From assembly GCA_964636125.1 (NCBI GenBank), contig CAZWPX010000024.1, forward strand, positions 9,869 through 73,868: 64,000 bases of DNA. The letters are read 5' to 3'. The notes beneath the pieces were generated by a model that was not told the DNA's origin, ran no database searches, and saw nothing but the letters and a program-made list of their open reading frames with translations. The DNA is from CAJINA01 sp964636125. Its GTDB lineage: Bacteria; Desulfobacterota; Desulfobacteria; Desulfobacterales; CAJINA01. Of the stretch, positions 32,801 to 47,800 are shown one piece after another (position 1 is the stretch's first letter; each line of letters starts with the position of its first letter). The translations under genes and the position numbers were made by a program.

Positions 32801-35800
32801 CTGGACATAAAGGGTGTGATTGCCTTCAGCCAAAGCTGAAAGTGCCGAAAAACTGAGTTCAGTGGTTTCACTGGCACCGGTGTCCAGGTTGGCATTGTCC
32901 AGGCGATAACGGTAAGTCCCATCCCCGTTGCCGCCGCTGGTCCAGGACCACATGGGGGTTGTATCATTCGTCAGGGTCGTCCCCGCAACCACAGGGGCTA
33001 ATGGCGGTGTTACATCAATATTGATACTGTAACTGCCGGATATCGACCAGTTACCCGCAGCATCCTGCTCCTGAATGTAGAGCGTGTGCAACCCCTCGGA
33101 AAGTTCAGATTCAGGTACAAAAGTGTTTGCGGACAGGTAGGTTGCATCCGCTGTCAAATCTTCATCGTCCACCTTTAAGCGGTATATCCCACTCCCGCCA
33201 CCGCCGCTGCTCCAACTCCACATGGGGGTCGTGTCGTTCGTCGGTGTCGTGCCCTCGACTGCCGGGACCGAGGGCGGTGTCAGGTCCACGTTAATTGTAA
33301 AAACACCACTGGGTGACCAGTTGCCGGCATCATCCTGTTCCTGGACATAAAGAATATGGTCGCCTTCAGCCAGGTCCACGGAGGGTGTAAAAATGGTGCC
33401 GTAAACAGGGGTAGCCCCGGTGCTCAGGTCGGCATCATCAAGCTTGCAGCGGAAATTGCCGTTGCCGCCGCTCCCAGCTGTCCAACTCCAGGTGGGGGTT
33501 GTGTCTTTGGTAGTAGTGGCTCCGAAAACCGTGGGCGCCAGGGGAGGATCGACATCGATGAGGACTTCGAAACTTCCTGATGTTGACCAGTTGCCGACAC
33601 TGTCGCGTTCCTGGACATAGAGGGTGTGCAGTCCGCCGGAAAGCTCAAGAGCCGGTGCGTAAGAAGTCGCAGTAATCACTTCCGCACCGCTGGCCAGATC
33701 GGGACCATCGATCTTCACCCGGTAGGTGCCGATTCCGCCGCCACCGGAGTTCCAATTCCAGGTCGGGGTAGTATCGTTGCCCGGCGTGGTCCCGAATACG
33801 GTGGGGGCACCCGGCGGTGTGGCATCCACGGTCCAGCTGGCCGTGGTCGCTGATTCAGTTACCTGCCAGTCACCGGCAGCATCCCGACCAATGACATACA
33901 GGGTATGGGTTCCATCGGAAAGCCCCGATAGCACAACGTCCTCGTTGATCAGTGTTTCGCCACCGAACTCGCCATCATCCAGTTTATACTTGTAAGCAAT
34001 GATGGATGTTCCACCAACCGTAATCGTGACGCCCGTCTGCGGAATTTCGCCGCCGGGGGCTCCGCTAAGAGAGGCCGTCGGCGATAGGCTTGAGGCGATG
34101 GTAAAAAAGCTTACAGCAGTGCCCTTGGCAGAATCGCTAACCGGTTCGACCCGGAGGACACAATTAGCAGAGACCGGTCCTGTCACCGTCCAACTCATAC
34201 TGCCGGTGTTGGGCAGGCTGCCCACAATGGTTTCAAAGGTCTTGCCGCCATCACGTGACAGGGTCACTGACACATCCCCGGCGATGCCCTGGGTATCCCA
34301 AGTAATTGGCAGGGTCTGGCCGATTTCCCAAAAGGTCGCCTGGAGGGGGGCGGTGATAAAGAGGTTACCGGGAATCTGGTTTTGGCCGCCGCGTACGGCC
34401 CGGACAGCATTGCCGTCGGTCTTGCCGTCGACTTTACCGTAGCCGTAATTGAAGTGCATATACCAGGCGAGGTAGGTATTATAGTCGGTATGGGTAGTTG
34501 ACGACCAGTATTCCAGCGCCTGGGTATTCGGAAAATCGGTATCGGCGATGGCTGGGTTGGTCTTGCTGTAATCTACAATTGATCGGAGTTCTTTGCGGTT
34601 GGGAAGACGCCAGTCGTTGTAACCCAAATAGTTTGAACTGTTCAGGCTTTGCACCCAGGAAAGCGCTGCCTCCCAAGTGTAGGTATTGCCCTTGTCATTT
34701 GCCCCGCCATCATCGATTTTTTGCTCCCACATTAATCCGGTGGAAGTATCTGTCACCGTAGTATCAACATTAACAATATAACTACCCAATAATCCGGACT
34801 GCCCGCCGCGCACAGCCCGAACATGGTGGGCATCTGCCTTTTGGAGGGCTCCGAAGTCATCGCCTGATCCGAAATCCATGCCATTGACAGAGCCAATATT
34901 GAGGGCATAGGTGGTAGACGACCAGTAAGCTGCAGACATCCACGTCTCCGTGTTCGGGAAAAAGGTGGTGTTGATGGCCGGATCTTGCCTGCCAAGATCC
35001 ACGATGGTTTCCAGCTCCTTTATGCTCGGCATCCGCCAATCCGAATATCCACCGAAGTTGGCAGCATTCAATGCGTTGATAAAATCCTCGGTATCGGTAC
35101 CATCCCCAGGGGCGGGACCGGGTTCACCACCGTTTGTATCCGGATTACTGTCATACCATGTGTAAGTATTGTCTTTGTCATGGATTGAGCCATCGTCCGT
35201 CTTCACTTCCCAGATCATACCTGTAATGTTGTCACGCACCATGGCCCAGGAATCAGCCGAATCTGGAAGATGGTTTCCGTTGGCGTCTAGTTTGGTATAC
35301 GCGGGGGCATTGATCGTATAAGCGCCATCCTGGCCGGAAAACGCATTGCCCACCTGCGGACAGGTGATCTGGCTGCTGTTATTGTAACACTTAGTCTGAC
35401 CTGTATCAGGAATCCGGCCGGACGCCGACGGCAAAACCAGGTACGAGGCCGCACTCTGCGGGTCGGTCTGATCCTGGAACTCGCGGCCATTGACAAACTT
35501 GTCGCTGTCCGCATCCTGCAGGCTGTCATCAACCAATGGATCAAGACTATTGTCGACCTCCCATCCATCCGTCATGCCGTCACTGTCACTGTCATTGACA
35601 TTCGGGTTGGTGGCGTTCTGGTATTCTTCAAGATCGGTTAAACCATCATTATCGGTGTCTGCTCCGGCTATATGGGATGTATCGCCAAAGTTGGCATCCT
35701 CCCAGGCATCCGGCATCCCGTCGCTGTCGCAGTCGGTGCAGGTGTTAAACGACCATACCGGCCCAGTTGTGACTGCCCCATGGTTGTCCGTAGCGACGAC

Positions 35801-38800
35801 TTTCCAGTAGTAAGTTGTGGTGTGGTTCATAGCGCCTGGGTCATAAGTTGTTCCGGACTGGTCGTCTGACTGCAGCGTGGCCGGCGGATTGTCCGTTCCA
35901 AAATAGACATCGTAGGTCACCGTATCACCGGCATCCGGATCGCCGCCGGTCCAGGAAAGTGTCGCAGTCTCGGCTACATCTGTCGCCGTGTCGGACGGCG
36001 TTTCTGCAAATGGAATGTTGGGCGGGAGGGTGTCCGGTTTTTCATCCTGGTACAGTTGTTGGATCTCTGTTGATGACAGGGCCCGATTGTAAATACGGAT
36101 ATCGTCTGCGGCTCCCTGATAAGTTTCGGCAGTATTGCCCTCAAAATAAATTCGCCCTACTGATATCGGCACATCCTCGATATAATCCGCACCGCCGTCA
36201 ATCGTGATGTCACTGTCGAATTGACCGTTGATATAGAGTCTCAGAACTGATTGTGTTTTATCAACGACGACAGCGGCATTTATCCATTCGGACGCCACAA
36301 TGTTCGCTGTTGACAGGTACTCATACGTTACATTTGAAGTCCGAACACCTACCTGGATTTTACCTTGGCTGGCAGCTACTATCCGGATGCCATAGGTAGT
36401 ATCGGTGGCTGCGCTGTAATAATCGGCGAGAATGCATGGGTACGCCTGGGTCAAATCTGAAGCCTTGAACCAGAGGCTGTAGGACCAGGCCGATGGGTTG
36501 TCTCCCAGAATAGTGGTAGCATTTGGGAGGGTTATATAATCCGTGCCCTGGAATAAGTAGGCCATATCAGAGAAACCAAATCGATCATCAGTCGAAACAG
36601 CCCCGCTAATGGTCCCATCGTAACCGTTTCCACTCTCATCATTTGCGTTGCCACTAAACGGATAGTAAGCGACCAGTCCATTCTCATAAGATGGCTGGAT
36701 GTTGAATAGCCCCTGGGTTGTTGCCTTGGAAGTATCAGACAAAGGTTCTATCTTAAGCATACAGTTGACCGAGGCAGCGCCATCTATGGTCCAGTCGTAG
36801 CTGCCGTCGTTTTCCGTACTGGCGTCTATTTCCGCATAGGTTTTACCTCCGTCACGGGAAATCGATATCTGGACATTACCGGCTATGCCCTGGGTATCCC
36901 AGGTGATCGGCAAAGTGTTGCCCGCGTACCATTTAGACGCCTGGAGAGGTGAGATGATGAAAAGGTTGCCCGAAATCTGGTTTTGGCCGCCGCGGACAGA
37001 ACGAACATAGTCTGAACTACCTTTTGAATGGTTGTAATCATAACCTTGGTCGAAATTAATAAACCAGGCGTCACCTGTGTGGCCTTCGCTGGTTGTCGAA
37101 GACCAATAGTGTACTGATGACGTATTGGTAAAGTATGTCGAGTCGATACATGGGTTGGAACGTGTCAGATCAACTATTGATTCCAGCTCATTGAAAATTG
37201 GCAGCCGCCAGTCTTCGTATCCAGCCAAATCAAGGCTTTCAGTATATGCGAGAGCCGCTTCCCAGTTCATGGTCCCCGGAGAGCTTTCTTGTTGCCACAT
37301 CAGCCCTGTTGACGTATCCGTAACCGTACCGTCTTCATTGACGACCATATTAGCGGTTACATGAGGCTGTCCGCCTCTCACTGCCCGGACATAGACAGGA
37401 GCAGACTTAACAGCGTCCCCGATAAAACCTCGTCCATAGAACATGAACCAAGCAGTATCCGGTTTGGAAACACGGGTTTCAGAAGACCAGAAACTTGCTT
37501 CAGGATAGATGTTCGCAAAATAGTCGGTATCGATGCTCGGATTGATACGAGTGTAGTCAACGATAGTTCGTGACTCATATCGGGTTGGTAGCCGCCAGTC
37601 AGAAAAGCCGCCGTAATTCATACCATTCAGGGCATCTATGAAGTCCTGGGTATCCGTCCCGGAACCGTTAGTTCCAGCATTACCGCCATTTGTGGTCGAA
37701 TCAGGATTGTACCAGGTGTATAAATTGTCAGCATCGTGAGGATCATCGAAATTCTGTACACCGTCGCGATTTGTTTTTCCTTCCCATATCATACCAGTAA
37801 CAACGTCATAAACCATCGCCCAGGATGCAGCACTATCTGGCAGGTAGTTGCCCTGGGCATCCATCTTGATGTAAGTGGGTGCGTTGATGAGGTAGTCAGA
37901 ATCTTCTCCGGGCGTATCGGTGTATGAGGTCGTCTGGCCCGTATCCGGAATCCGACCGGTAACCGGCGGCAGAATGTAATGTGAAGCAGCACTCTGCGGA
38001 TCGGTCTGATCCTGGAATTCGCGGCTGTTTACAAATTTATCGTTATCTGCATCCAGCAGGCTGTCGTCTACCAGAGGATCAAGACTGTTGGCAACCTCCC
38101 AGCCGTCGGTCATGCCGTCACTGTCACTGTCGTTGCTGTTGGGGTTAGTACCAGCTTGATACTCTTCGAGGTCAGCTAAGTTATCATCGTCTGTATCAGC
38201 CATACCTGTGTGTGAGGTGTCACCAAACTTATCATCCTCCCAAGTATCCGGCATTCCGTCACCATCACAATCGGTACAGGTGGTGAACGACCACACAGGG
38301 CCAGAGTTGGAAGCGCCATTATTGTCCGTTGCAATGATCTGCCAAAAATAGGTTGTACTGTGATTCAGGGTTCCCGGATCATAATTGGTGCCAGTCTGAT
38401 TGTCGGACACCAGTGTTGTGGGAAGGTTGTCTGTACCGAAATAGACATCGTAAGTAACAGTATCACCTGCATCGGGATCACCGCCCACCCAGCTAACGTT
38501 ACTTTCTAATAGAATCCCCGTTGTCTCGTGGACAGGGGATGGTGAAGATGGTGTGTAAGGCGGACTAATGTCCGGTTTTTCGAACTGGTAGATCTGCTGG
38601 ATCTCGGTTGCAGAGAGCGCGCGGCCATGTATCCGGATTTCATCTATGCGGCCGTCAAAAAATTCGGACCCGCTGGACATCCCGATTTGAAGAGCCTCGG
38701 ACGTGTTGGCATTGAGGGTTGATTTCTCAAATACGCCTGTCGCGGCCTGCACGCCATTCACGTAATAGGCAATCGTGGTGCCATCCCACTTGAGTGTCAG

Positions 38801-41800
38801 GTGGTACCAGGTACCGGGTATAAAGCTCGCACTATGAGTTACTAACCCTTTGTTGTCTTCGGACAACCCGCCACCGCTGAATAGACGACCATACAACTCC
38901 GGTCCACCGCCTGAATCACCCAAAACGAGGGCGTAGCTATCGGTTCCATCTTCGCCATCACCCTGATTGTGTTTAGTAATCAATCCATGGGAAACGTCAA
39001 TAGTATCCGGGTTGAACCAGAAAGAAATCGTCATCGCCACAAAGCCGCTCAAGGCCCCGTTATCGGATATGACAATGCTGTTGCCAGCGCCATTGAAATC
39101 GTATGCACTTTGCGTTTGGCCGTGCCTGTCGGCCGCCGGGGTAGCCCCGAGCACCATACCGTTATGCCCGCCGAACACATCGTCGGCATTGTTGTTGAAG
39201 GGATAGTAGGCCACGAGCCCTTCGGCGACTTTAGGATCACTGCCGTTGTCAACTTCAAACCCGTCTGGCAGGCCGTCTTTGTCCGTGTCAGCCAGGTTCG
39301 GATCGGTGGTATTCTGGTATTCCTCCAGATCGGTCAAGCCGTCGTTGTCGGTGTCGGCCGTGCCATCGTGAGACGTATCCCCGAAGTTGGCGGTTTCCCA
39401 GTCATCAGGCAGCCCGTCGCCGTCGCAGTCGGTACAGGTGGTAAAAGACCACACCGGCCCGGTCGTTGAGGCCCCATTATTATCCGTGGCTTCGGTCTTC
39501 CAATAATAGGTTGAGCCGCGGTCCAAAGTGCCCGGATCATAACTGGTTCCTCCCTGATCATTAGAGACCAGGGTAACCGGTGGGTTTTCGGTGCCGAAGT
39601 AGACGTCATAAGTTACCGTATCCAGAACATCCGGGTCGCCGCCATTCCAGGTAAGATCGGAATCCAAAGCGGCATTTGCCTCAGTGTCCACAGGAAACGG
39701 TACCGAAGGTTCATGGGGCGGGTTGTTAGCCGGTTTCTCGTTCTGGTAAATCTGCTGGATCTCGGTTGCCGACAGAGCCCGGCTGTGTATACGAATTTCA
39801 TCCAGTCGGCCGTCGAAAAAATCAGTTCCGCCGGACATCCCGATTTGGAGCGCTTCGGAAATATTGGTATTGAGGCTTGCTTTTTCGAAGGTTCCGGTAG
39901 CAGCCAGTACACCGTTCACATAGTGGGCGATTGTATTTCCATCCCACTTTAATGCCAGATGATACCATGCTCCGGGAACGAAATTGGCATCATAGGCGAG
40001 ATCACCGTGATTGTCTCCGGAAAACCCGCTGCCGCTGTAGAGAAAGCCATACAACTTCATATCACTGCCGCTGTCGCCTAAAACAAGGGCGTAACTGTCA
40101 GTCTCATCTTTGGTATCACCCGGAAGGTGCTTTGTAATCAGACCGTGGGAAACACCAATGGTGTCTGGGTTGAACCAGAAAGAAATCGTCATCTCCGCAA
40201 AACCACTCAAGGCCCCGTTATCGGATATGACGATGCTGTTTCCAGTTCCATTGAAATCGTAAGCGCCTTGCTCCTCGCCGTTTCTGTCGACTGCAGAGGT
40301 GGCACCGATCACCACGCCATTATGTCCGCCGATTTCATCGTTGGCATTTCCGTTAAACGGATAGTAGGCAACCAGACCTTCAGCCGTCTTAGGGTCACTG
40401 CCGTTGGTTACTTCAAACCCATCAGGCAGACCGTCCTTGTCCATGTCGGCCAGATTCGGGTCAGTGGTATTCTGGTATTCCTGAAGATCTGTCAGGCCGT
40501 CGTTGTCTGTGTCGGCCGTGCCATCGTGAGAAGTGTCCCCGAAGTTTGCAATTTCCCAGTCATCGGGCATGCCGTCGCCATCGCAATCCAGACAGGTGGT
40601 GAAAGACCATACCGGTCCTGATGTTGGAGCCCCGTGGTTATCGGTGGCTATGATTTTCCAGTAGTAGGTCGTACTGTGGTTCAGGGCTCCCGGGGCATAG
40701 CTGGCGCCAGGCTGGTCAGGGGATACGATTGTTGCCGGCGGGTTGTCCGTACCAAAATAGACATCATAAGTCACTGTATCGCCGGAGTTTGCATCCCCGC
40801 CTGTCCAAGCGAGGCCTGTATCCAGAACAACGCTGGTGGCTGTATCAGCGGGCAGCGGTGCGTATGGGAGTTTCGGCGCAAAATTGGCGGGTGCGTCATT
40901 TTCGTAAAGTTGCTGGACTTCGGATGCCGACAAGGCGCGGTCGTAGAGCCGGACTTCATCAATCAAACCATCCAGGAAACGGTAGCCGCTTGGCCCGTAT
41001 GGATGCCTGCCAATAATAACGGGCTTTGTAATCGTGCTTACGCCTGTTTCAGGCTCATCTATCACATCGGTAATGGCATCTGAGCCGTTTATGTAAAGTA
41101 TTACCGAATCGTTCTGGACGACACCCACAAGATGATACCATTGGTTAAGTGAAAGGGCATTTTCATTGCTTCTCCCCCTATCCGCTGGCCCTAACCCCCC
41201 ATTATAGAACGTAATTACACCTGTTGTTGTAAGTGAACCCGAGTTGTTGATAAGCACGGCAGCACTCGTGCCAGTATTAGGAACACCGTATGTACCTCTA
41301 TCTATCACCTCGACAATGCCGCGATACTCACCGATGGTGTTCAATTTCACCCAGGCGGAAACGGTCCGTGGGTCACTGGTTGTAACGGTTACCAAATTCT
41401 GGGATTCGATATAGTTGTCGATTCCGTCAAAGGTTGCGGCCTGACCGGTAATGCCCCCGGTATATGTAACGCCACCGGATTCGACGCCGTGATTCCCGAG
41501 TATGCTCAAGTCGCTGGCATTGCCGTCCAGCGGATAGTAAGCAATCAATCCCTCGGCTGTTGCCGGATCACTGCCGTTGGTAACCTCAAAGCCGTCAGAG
41601 AGACCATCCCTGTCGGTGTCGGCGACATTCGGATTGGTTCCATTCTGGTACTCCTGAAGGTCGGTCAGGTCATCATCATCCGTATCGACAACGCCAGTCT
41701 GAGAAGTGCCGCCAAAGTTGGCATCCTCCCATGCATCCGGCATCCCGTCACCGTCACAGTCCAGGCAGGTGGTAAACGACCACACCGGCCCGACTGTAGA

Positions 41801-44800
41801 GGCCCCACTGTTGTCCGTGGCAAGGATCTGCCAGTAGTAGGTTGTACTGTGGTTCAGAGTTCCTGGATCATAGCTGGGTCCGGTTTGGTCGTCGGATACC
41901 AGTGTGTTTGGCGGGTTGTCGGTGCCGAAATAGACGTCATTGCTTACCGTATCGCCGGCATCGGAGTCGCCGCCAGCCCAAGAGAGACCTGTATCAATTG
42001 ATACATCTGTGCCATTGTCGGAGGGTACGGGGCCGGATGGTGTATACGGGCTCTGGTTTGTGATGATGCTCCATTTGTAAATCTTTGAATCAACGAGAGT
42101 ACTTGAAACATTTCGATGGTTCGCAACGGCAAGATAGGTCTCGCCATTTATCACAAAGCTGTCCCAATCTCTTGCACCGACTGTAAGAATTGCCTGTATC
42201 TCTACAAAAGATGTACCACTCCATCTATAAACCTTCGAGTCAATGGTATGAATAGAGCCATCGTAGAGATTCGCCACAGCCAGATAGGTTTCCCCGCTGA
42301 TATTGAAAGTTGCCAACCCATAACCACTTTGGGTGGAAATAGCTTGGACCTCTTCAAAGAATGCTGTGTCCGGGTTCCATTTGTAAATCATTGAATCGAC
42401 TATATAGGAGCCATCGAACTTATTCGTAACGCCTAAAAATGTGTCGCTCCCGATGACAAAGCTCTCCCAGTCTGAAGCTGCATGAGTGAGGATAGCCTGT
42501 TTCTCTTCAAACTGCTCTGATGCCGAGTTCCATTTGTAGATTTTTGAATCCGTGTTATAGACGGATCCATTTTGGCTGTTTGCCACGGCCAGATAGGTTT
42601 CTCCGCTAATTGAAAAGCTTTCCCATGAAGCTGCCCCAGCAGTGGGAATGGCTTGTATCTCCTGGAATTCTTCAGCAGATTGATTCCATTTGTAGATTTT
42701 AGAATCAAAATTCCAACCAGAGCCATCATGCATATTTGCCACAGCCAGGTAGGTGTCAGAACCAATAACGAAACTCTCCCAGTCACTCGCACCGATTGTA
42801 ACAATATTCTGGTACCATTCAAACTGTCCGCTGGTTACATTCCTTTTGTATATCTTCGAGTTAATATTATAATTTGAACCATCAGCGAAATTCGCCACAG
42901 CCAGGTATGTGTCGTTGCCAATGGTAAAGCTTTCCCAATCAAGAGCATAGCTGGTGGGTATGGATTGGAATAATTCAAATTGACTACTAATGTCATTCCA
43001 CTTGTAGATCTTTGAGTTAATATTGGTCGTTGAACCATCAGTAATATTTGGTACGGCAATATAATTCTCACCACCGATTGTAAAGCTCTCCCAATTAGCA
43101 GCTCCCATCGTCGGTATGGCCTGCACTTCCTCAAATTTACCTTCACCTATTGTAAACAACCCCTGAACAGTCCCTTTGGATGTTGTGGTAACGGGTTCGA
43201 CTTTCAACATGCAACTTACTGAACTTCCTGCAGTAATGGTCCAGTCGTAACTGCCGTCGTTCTCAGTATTTGAAGTAATCGTATCAAAGGTCTTGCCGCC
43301 ATCCTTTGAAATCGAGATATTAACATTCTCTCCGATACCCTGGGACTCCCAGATAATGGGCATGGTTGTGCCGATTGCCCACTCCGATGCCTGATGGGGT
43401 GAGGTGATTAAAAGATTTCCGGGAACCTGATTCTGGCCGCCGCGAACGGCTCGTACATAGTTGGCATCGTTTTTATTGCTGACATTGTTATCACCCCCTG
43501 TTCTGGGGTAAACCCACCAACCATTATCACCATTACTTGCGTTACTGGTAGCAGACCAATAGTAGGCTTCAGAAACCGTATTCGGGAAATAGGCCGTATC
43601 AACCGCAGGACTGTGACGAGTCAGGTCAATGAGTCCCGCCAACTCATTTATATTGGGAAGCCGCCAGTCAGTGTAGCCCAAATAGCTTGTAGAATTTAGA
43701 TTGGCCACCCATGCCAGTGCCAGCTCCCATGTGTACGTGTTGCCTTTATCATTAGCCCCGCCGTCGTCTGTTTTTTGCTCCCACAGCAGGCCGGTAGCGG
43801 TATCTGTTACCGTACCGTCGCCGTTATCTACCAAGTCATGCGGCACCACGGTGGTTCCACCGCGCACTGCGCGAGCATGGTATGGGGTTGACTTGCTAAG
43901 GCTGTCATCGTCGCCATTGGAAAACCGCATGAGCCATCTGTCACCACTGTTGCTCGCGCGGTCCGAAGATGACCAGTAGTGTGACGACACAGTGTTGGGA
44001 AAATAGTTGGTATTAACTGACGGGTTAACACTCCCGTAATCAATGATCGAGCGCAGTTCTTCCCTTGTTGGCAACCGCCAGTTCGTGTACCCCAGGTAGC
44101 TTGAGGAATTCAAGCCGGCAGCCCATATAATCGCCCCGTCTGATGTATAGGTGGTGTCCTTGTCGTTGTTACCGCCATCATCGGTTTTCACTTCCCATAT
44201 CAAGCCGGTAACCACATCGTACACCATAACCCAGGCAGCAGCACTGTCCGGTAGGTAGTTCTCCTGGGCATCCATCTTGATATTGACCGAAGTATTGATC
44301 TGAAAGTCCGAATCTTCACCGGGTGTAGCCGTGTAGGAAGTCATCTGGCCGGTGTCCGTGACCCGGCCGGTGACCGGCGGTAGAATGAAATGGGAAGCCC
44401 CACTCTGCGGATCGGTCTGATCCTGGTACTCGCGGCCATTGACAAATTTGTCATTGTCCGCATCCAGTAAACTGTCATCAACCAGTGGATTGAGGTTGTT
44501 GGCAACCTCCCAACCGTCGGGCATGCCATCGCTGTCGCTGTCAGTACTATTTGGATTGGTGCCGTTCAGGTACTCCTGCAGGTTCGTCAGGCCGTCACTA
44601 TCCAGATCACCGGCAGCATCATTGATGGTCGGATCAAAGCCATTGGCATCCTCCCAGGCATCCGGCATATTGTCGCCGTCACAGTCTGTACAGGTCGCAA
44701 ATGACCATACCGGACCAACTGTGGAAGCCCCGTGGTTGTCAGCGGCAACGACTTTCCAGTAGTAAGTTGTTGTGTGGTTCAAAGCGCCCGGATCGTGGGA

Positions 44801-47800
44801 TGTCCCCACTTGATCATCAGACACCAGGACGACTGGCGGGTTGTCAGTGCCAAAGTAGACATCGTAGGTCACCGAGTCGCCAGTATCCGGATCACCGCCG
44901 GTCCAGGAGAGATCTGCAGCCATCGCTGCACCCGTGGCCGCATTGGTTGGCAATTCATTAGCCGGGGTATTCGGCGGCTGGTTGGCGGGTTTTTCGTCCT
45001 GGTACATCTGCTGGATCTCGGTTGCCAACAGGGCCCGGTCGTAGATGCGGATGTCGTCTAAAATGCCATCGAAAAATTCCGACCCGTCCGACCCGCTGGA
45101 CCACCCGATCTGCAGATCTTCGCCAGTGTTGGCATTGAGGTTGGACTTTTCGAATGTTCCGGTTGCGGCCAGCACGCCGTTCACATAGTACGCACCGGTG
45201 ACACCATCCCATTTGAACGCCAAATGGTACCATTCACCGGGGCTGAAATTGGCGTCATAGATAACATAACCGTGATTGTCACCGGACCAGCCACTGCCGC
45301 TAAAAAGATAGCCGTACAGCTTCATGTCGCTGCCGGTGTCGCCCAGGACCAGCGCGTAGCTGTCGGTGCCGTCATCACCGTCACCCTGCTTATGCTTTGT
45401 GACCAGGCCGTGGGAAACCCCAATGGTATCCGCGTTCAACCAGAACGATATCGTCATCTCCGCGAACCCGCTCAGTGAGCCGTCGTCGGAAACGACGATT
45501 TTGTCATTGTCCCCATCGAATGCGTATGCACTCAGCGTCTGGCCATGCCGATCTGTCGTTAGAACAGCCCCGTCCACAGTGCCGTCGTTGCCCAGACTGC
45601 TTTGGTCCATGGCATTCCCGTTAAACGGAAAGTAGGCCACCAGATTGTTATCGTAGGAGGATTTGATGCTGAACAGACCCTGAACAGTGGCCTTGGAAGC
45701 ATCAGACAGAGGTTCTATCTTAAGCATGCAGTTGACCGAAGCCGCACCATCGATGATCCAATCGTAGCTGCCATCGTTTTCCGTGCTGGCAGTTATGTCT
45801 GTGTAGGTTTTGCCACCATCACGGGAAATGGAAATTTTAACGTTGCCACCAATGCTCTGAGTTTCCCAGGTTATGGAAAGGGCATTGCCGACATACCATT
45901 TGGACGCCTGGAGAGGAGCGGTAATGAAAAGCTTTCCAAGAATTCGATTTTGGCCACCACGAACAGCACGGAAATGATTGGTGTCAGTCTTATTGCTCAC
46001 ATTGTTATCATCACCAACCCTGGAGTACACCCTCCAAATTTTTGTGCTGTCGCTGACAATAGTAGTGGCTGAACAATATTGCGTCTCGATATCAGTGTTG
46101 GGGAAATAGGTAGTATCAACTGCCGGATCGAATCGAGTCAAATCAATAAGGGAAGCGACTTCCTTGATATCAGGCAGGCGCCAGTCGGTATATCCCAGAT
46201 AACTTGTAGAATTGAGATTGGCCACCCAAGCCAACGCCTGTTCCCAGGTGTACGTATTGTCCTTGTCATTAAGCCCGCCGTCATCAGTTTTTTGTTCCCA
46301 CATCAAACCGGTTGTGGCATCGGTCACCGAACCATCACCGTTATTAACCAAGTTATGCGAGGTTCCACCTTGCCCACCTCGAACAGCACGAGCATAGTAT
46401 GGGGTTCCTTTAGAAAGGCTATCATCGCTGCCGGTGGAAAACCGCATGAGCCACCTGTCACCGCTGTTGCTGGCACGGTCCGATGATGACCAGTAATGGG
46501 ATGAAACAGTGTTGGGGAAATAGTCTGTGTTAACACACGGGTTGACAATCCCGTAGTCGATGATCGAGCGAAGTTCTTCCATGGTTGGCAAACGCCAATC
46601 GGTGTGCCCCAGGTAACTTGAGGAATTCAAACCGGCAGCCCACGTAATCGCCCCATCCGAGGTATAGGTAGTGTCCTTGTCATTGTTACCGCCATCATCA
46701 GTTTTTACTTCCCAGATCAGGCCGGTAACCGCATCGTAGACCATAACCCAGGCTGCAGCACTGTCCGGCAGGTATCGCCCCTGGACATCCATCTTGATGT
46801 AAGCGGGTGCGCTGATGAGATAATCTGAATCTTCACCGGGCGTATCCGTGTAGGATGTCGTTTGACCGGTATCAGGTATCCTGCCTGTCACCGGTGGCAG
46901 AGCAAAGTAAGAGGCGGTACTTTGCGGGTCGGTTTGATCCTGGAACTCACGACCATTGACGAACTTATCGCCGTCCGCATCCTGCAGGCTGTCTTCTGCA
47001 TTCGGATCAAGGCTGTTTGCTACTTCCCAGCCATCGGGCATGCCATCGGCGTCGGAGTCATTGTTGTTAGGGTTGGTAGCGCTCTGGTACTCCTGAAAAT
47101 CCGTCAGACCATCGCTGTCGGAGTCGGCAGAACCGTCATGGGTTAGGTCACTGAATTTATCAAGCTCCCAAGCATCCGGCATACCGTCATTGTCGGCGTC
47201 GTGTAAAGGATAATCAATAGATAGCAGCAATCGCGGCTCTTGAGTTTCATCAGACACTGGGTCCCAGAGTAATACAGAGTCACTGAAAGCTTCATTGCCG
47301 CCACCAAAAAGGATGAACCTGTTTCCGACTTGAACACCACTTATAAAACGATAAGGGATAGTGTATGACAGTGCCGAGGATGTCTCGGTGTTGATATCGA
47401 ATTTATGAAAATCGTAATTATAGATGCCCCAATAGTAGAAAACATTTGTAGAGGGGAAATAGCCGATGGTGGCGGCACCGGAAGTTCCCCCGGTTTTATT
47501 GATATTTGTAAAACTGTTCGTACTGGTCTCTAATTTATATATCTCATAGTGGGCGCCGCTTTGATTTCTCCCGAAAGTATAGCAAACCCCATTGCCCATG
47601 CATTTTGTGCTTGTATCATGCCCAGAACCAGGGCTTGAACCGTAATTAACAACCGAGTTTCCAACAGGATCGTAATAATAGGATACGGCAGAATTATAAC
47701 TGCCGACGCCATATAGCCTGTCCGTATTGGCATCGTAACTCCAACCCGAGGCCGAATTCGTAATCGACGGCATATCTGAACCACCCGGCGCAGTGGTATA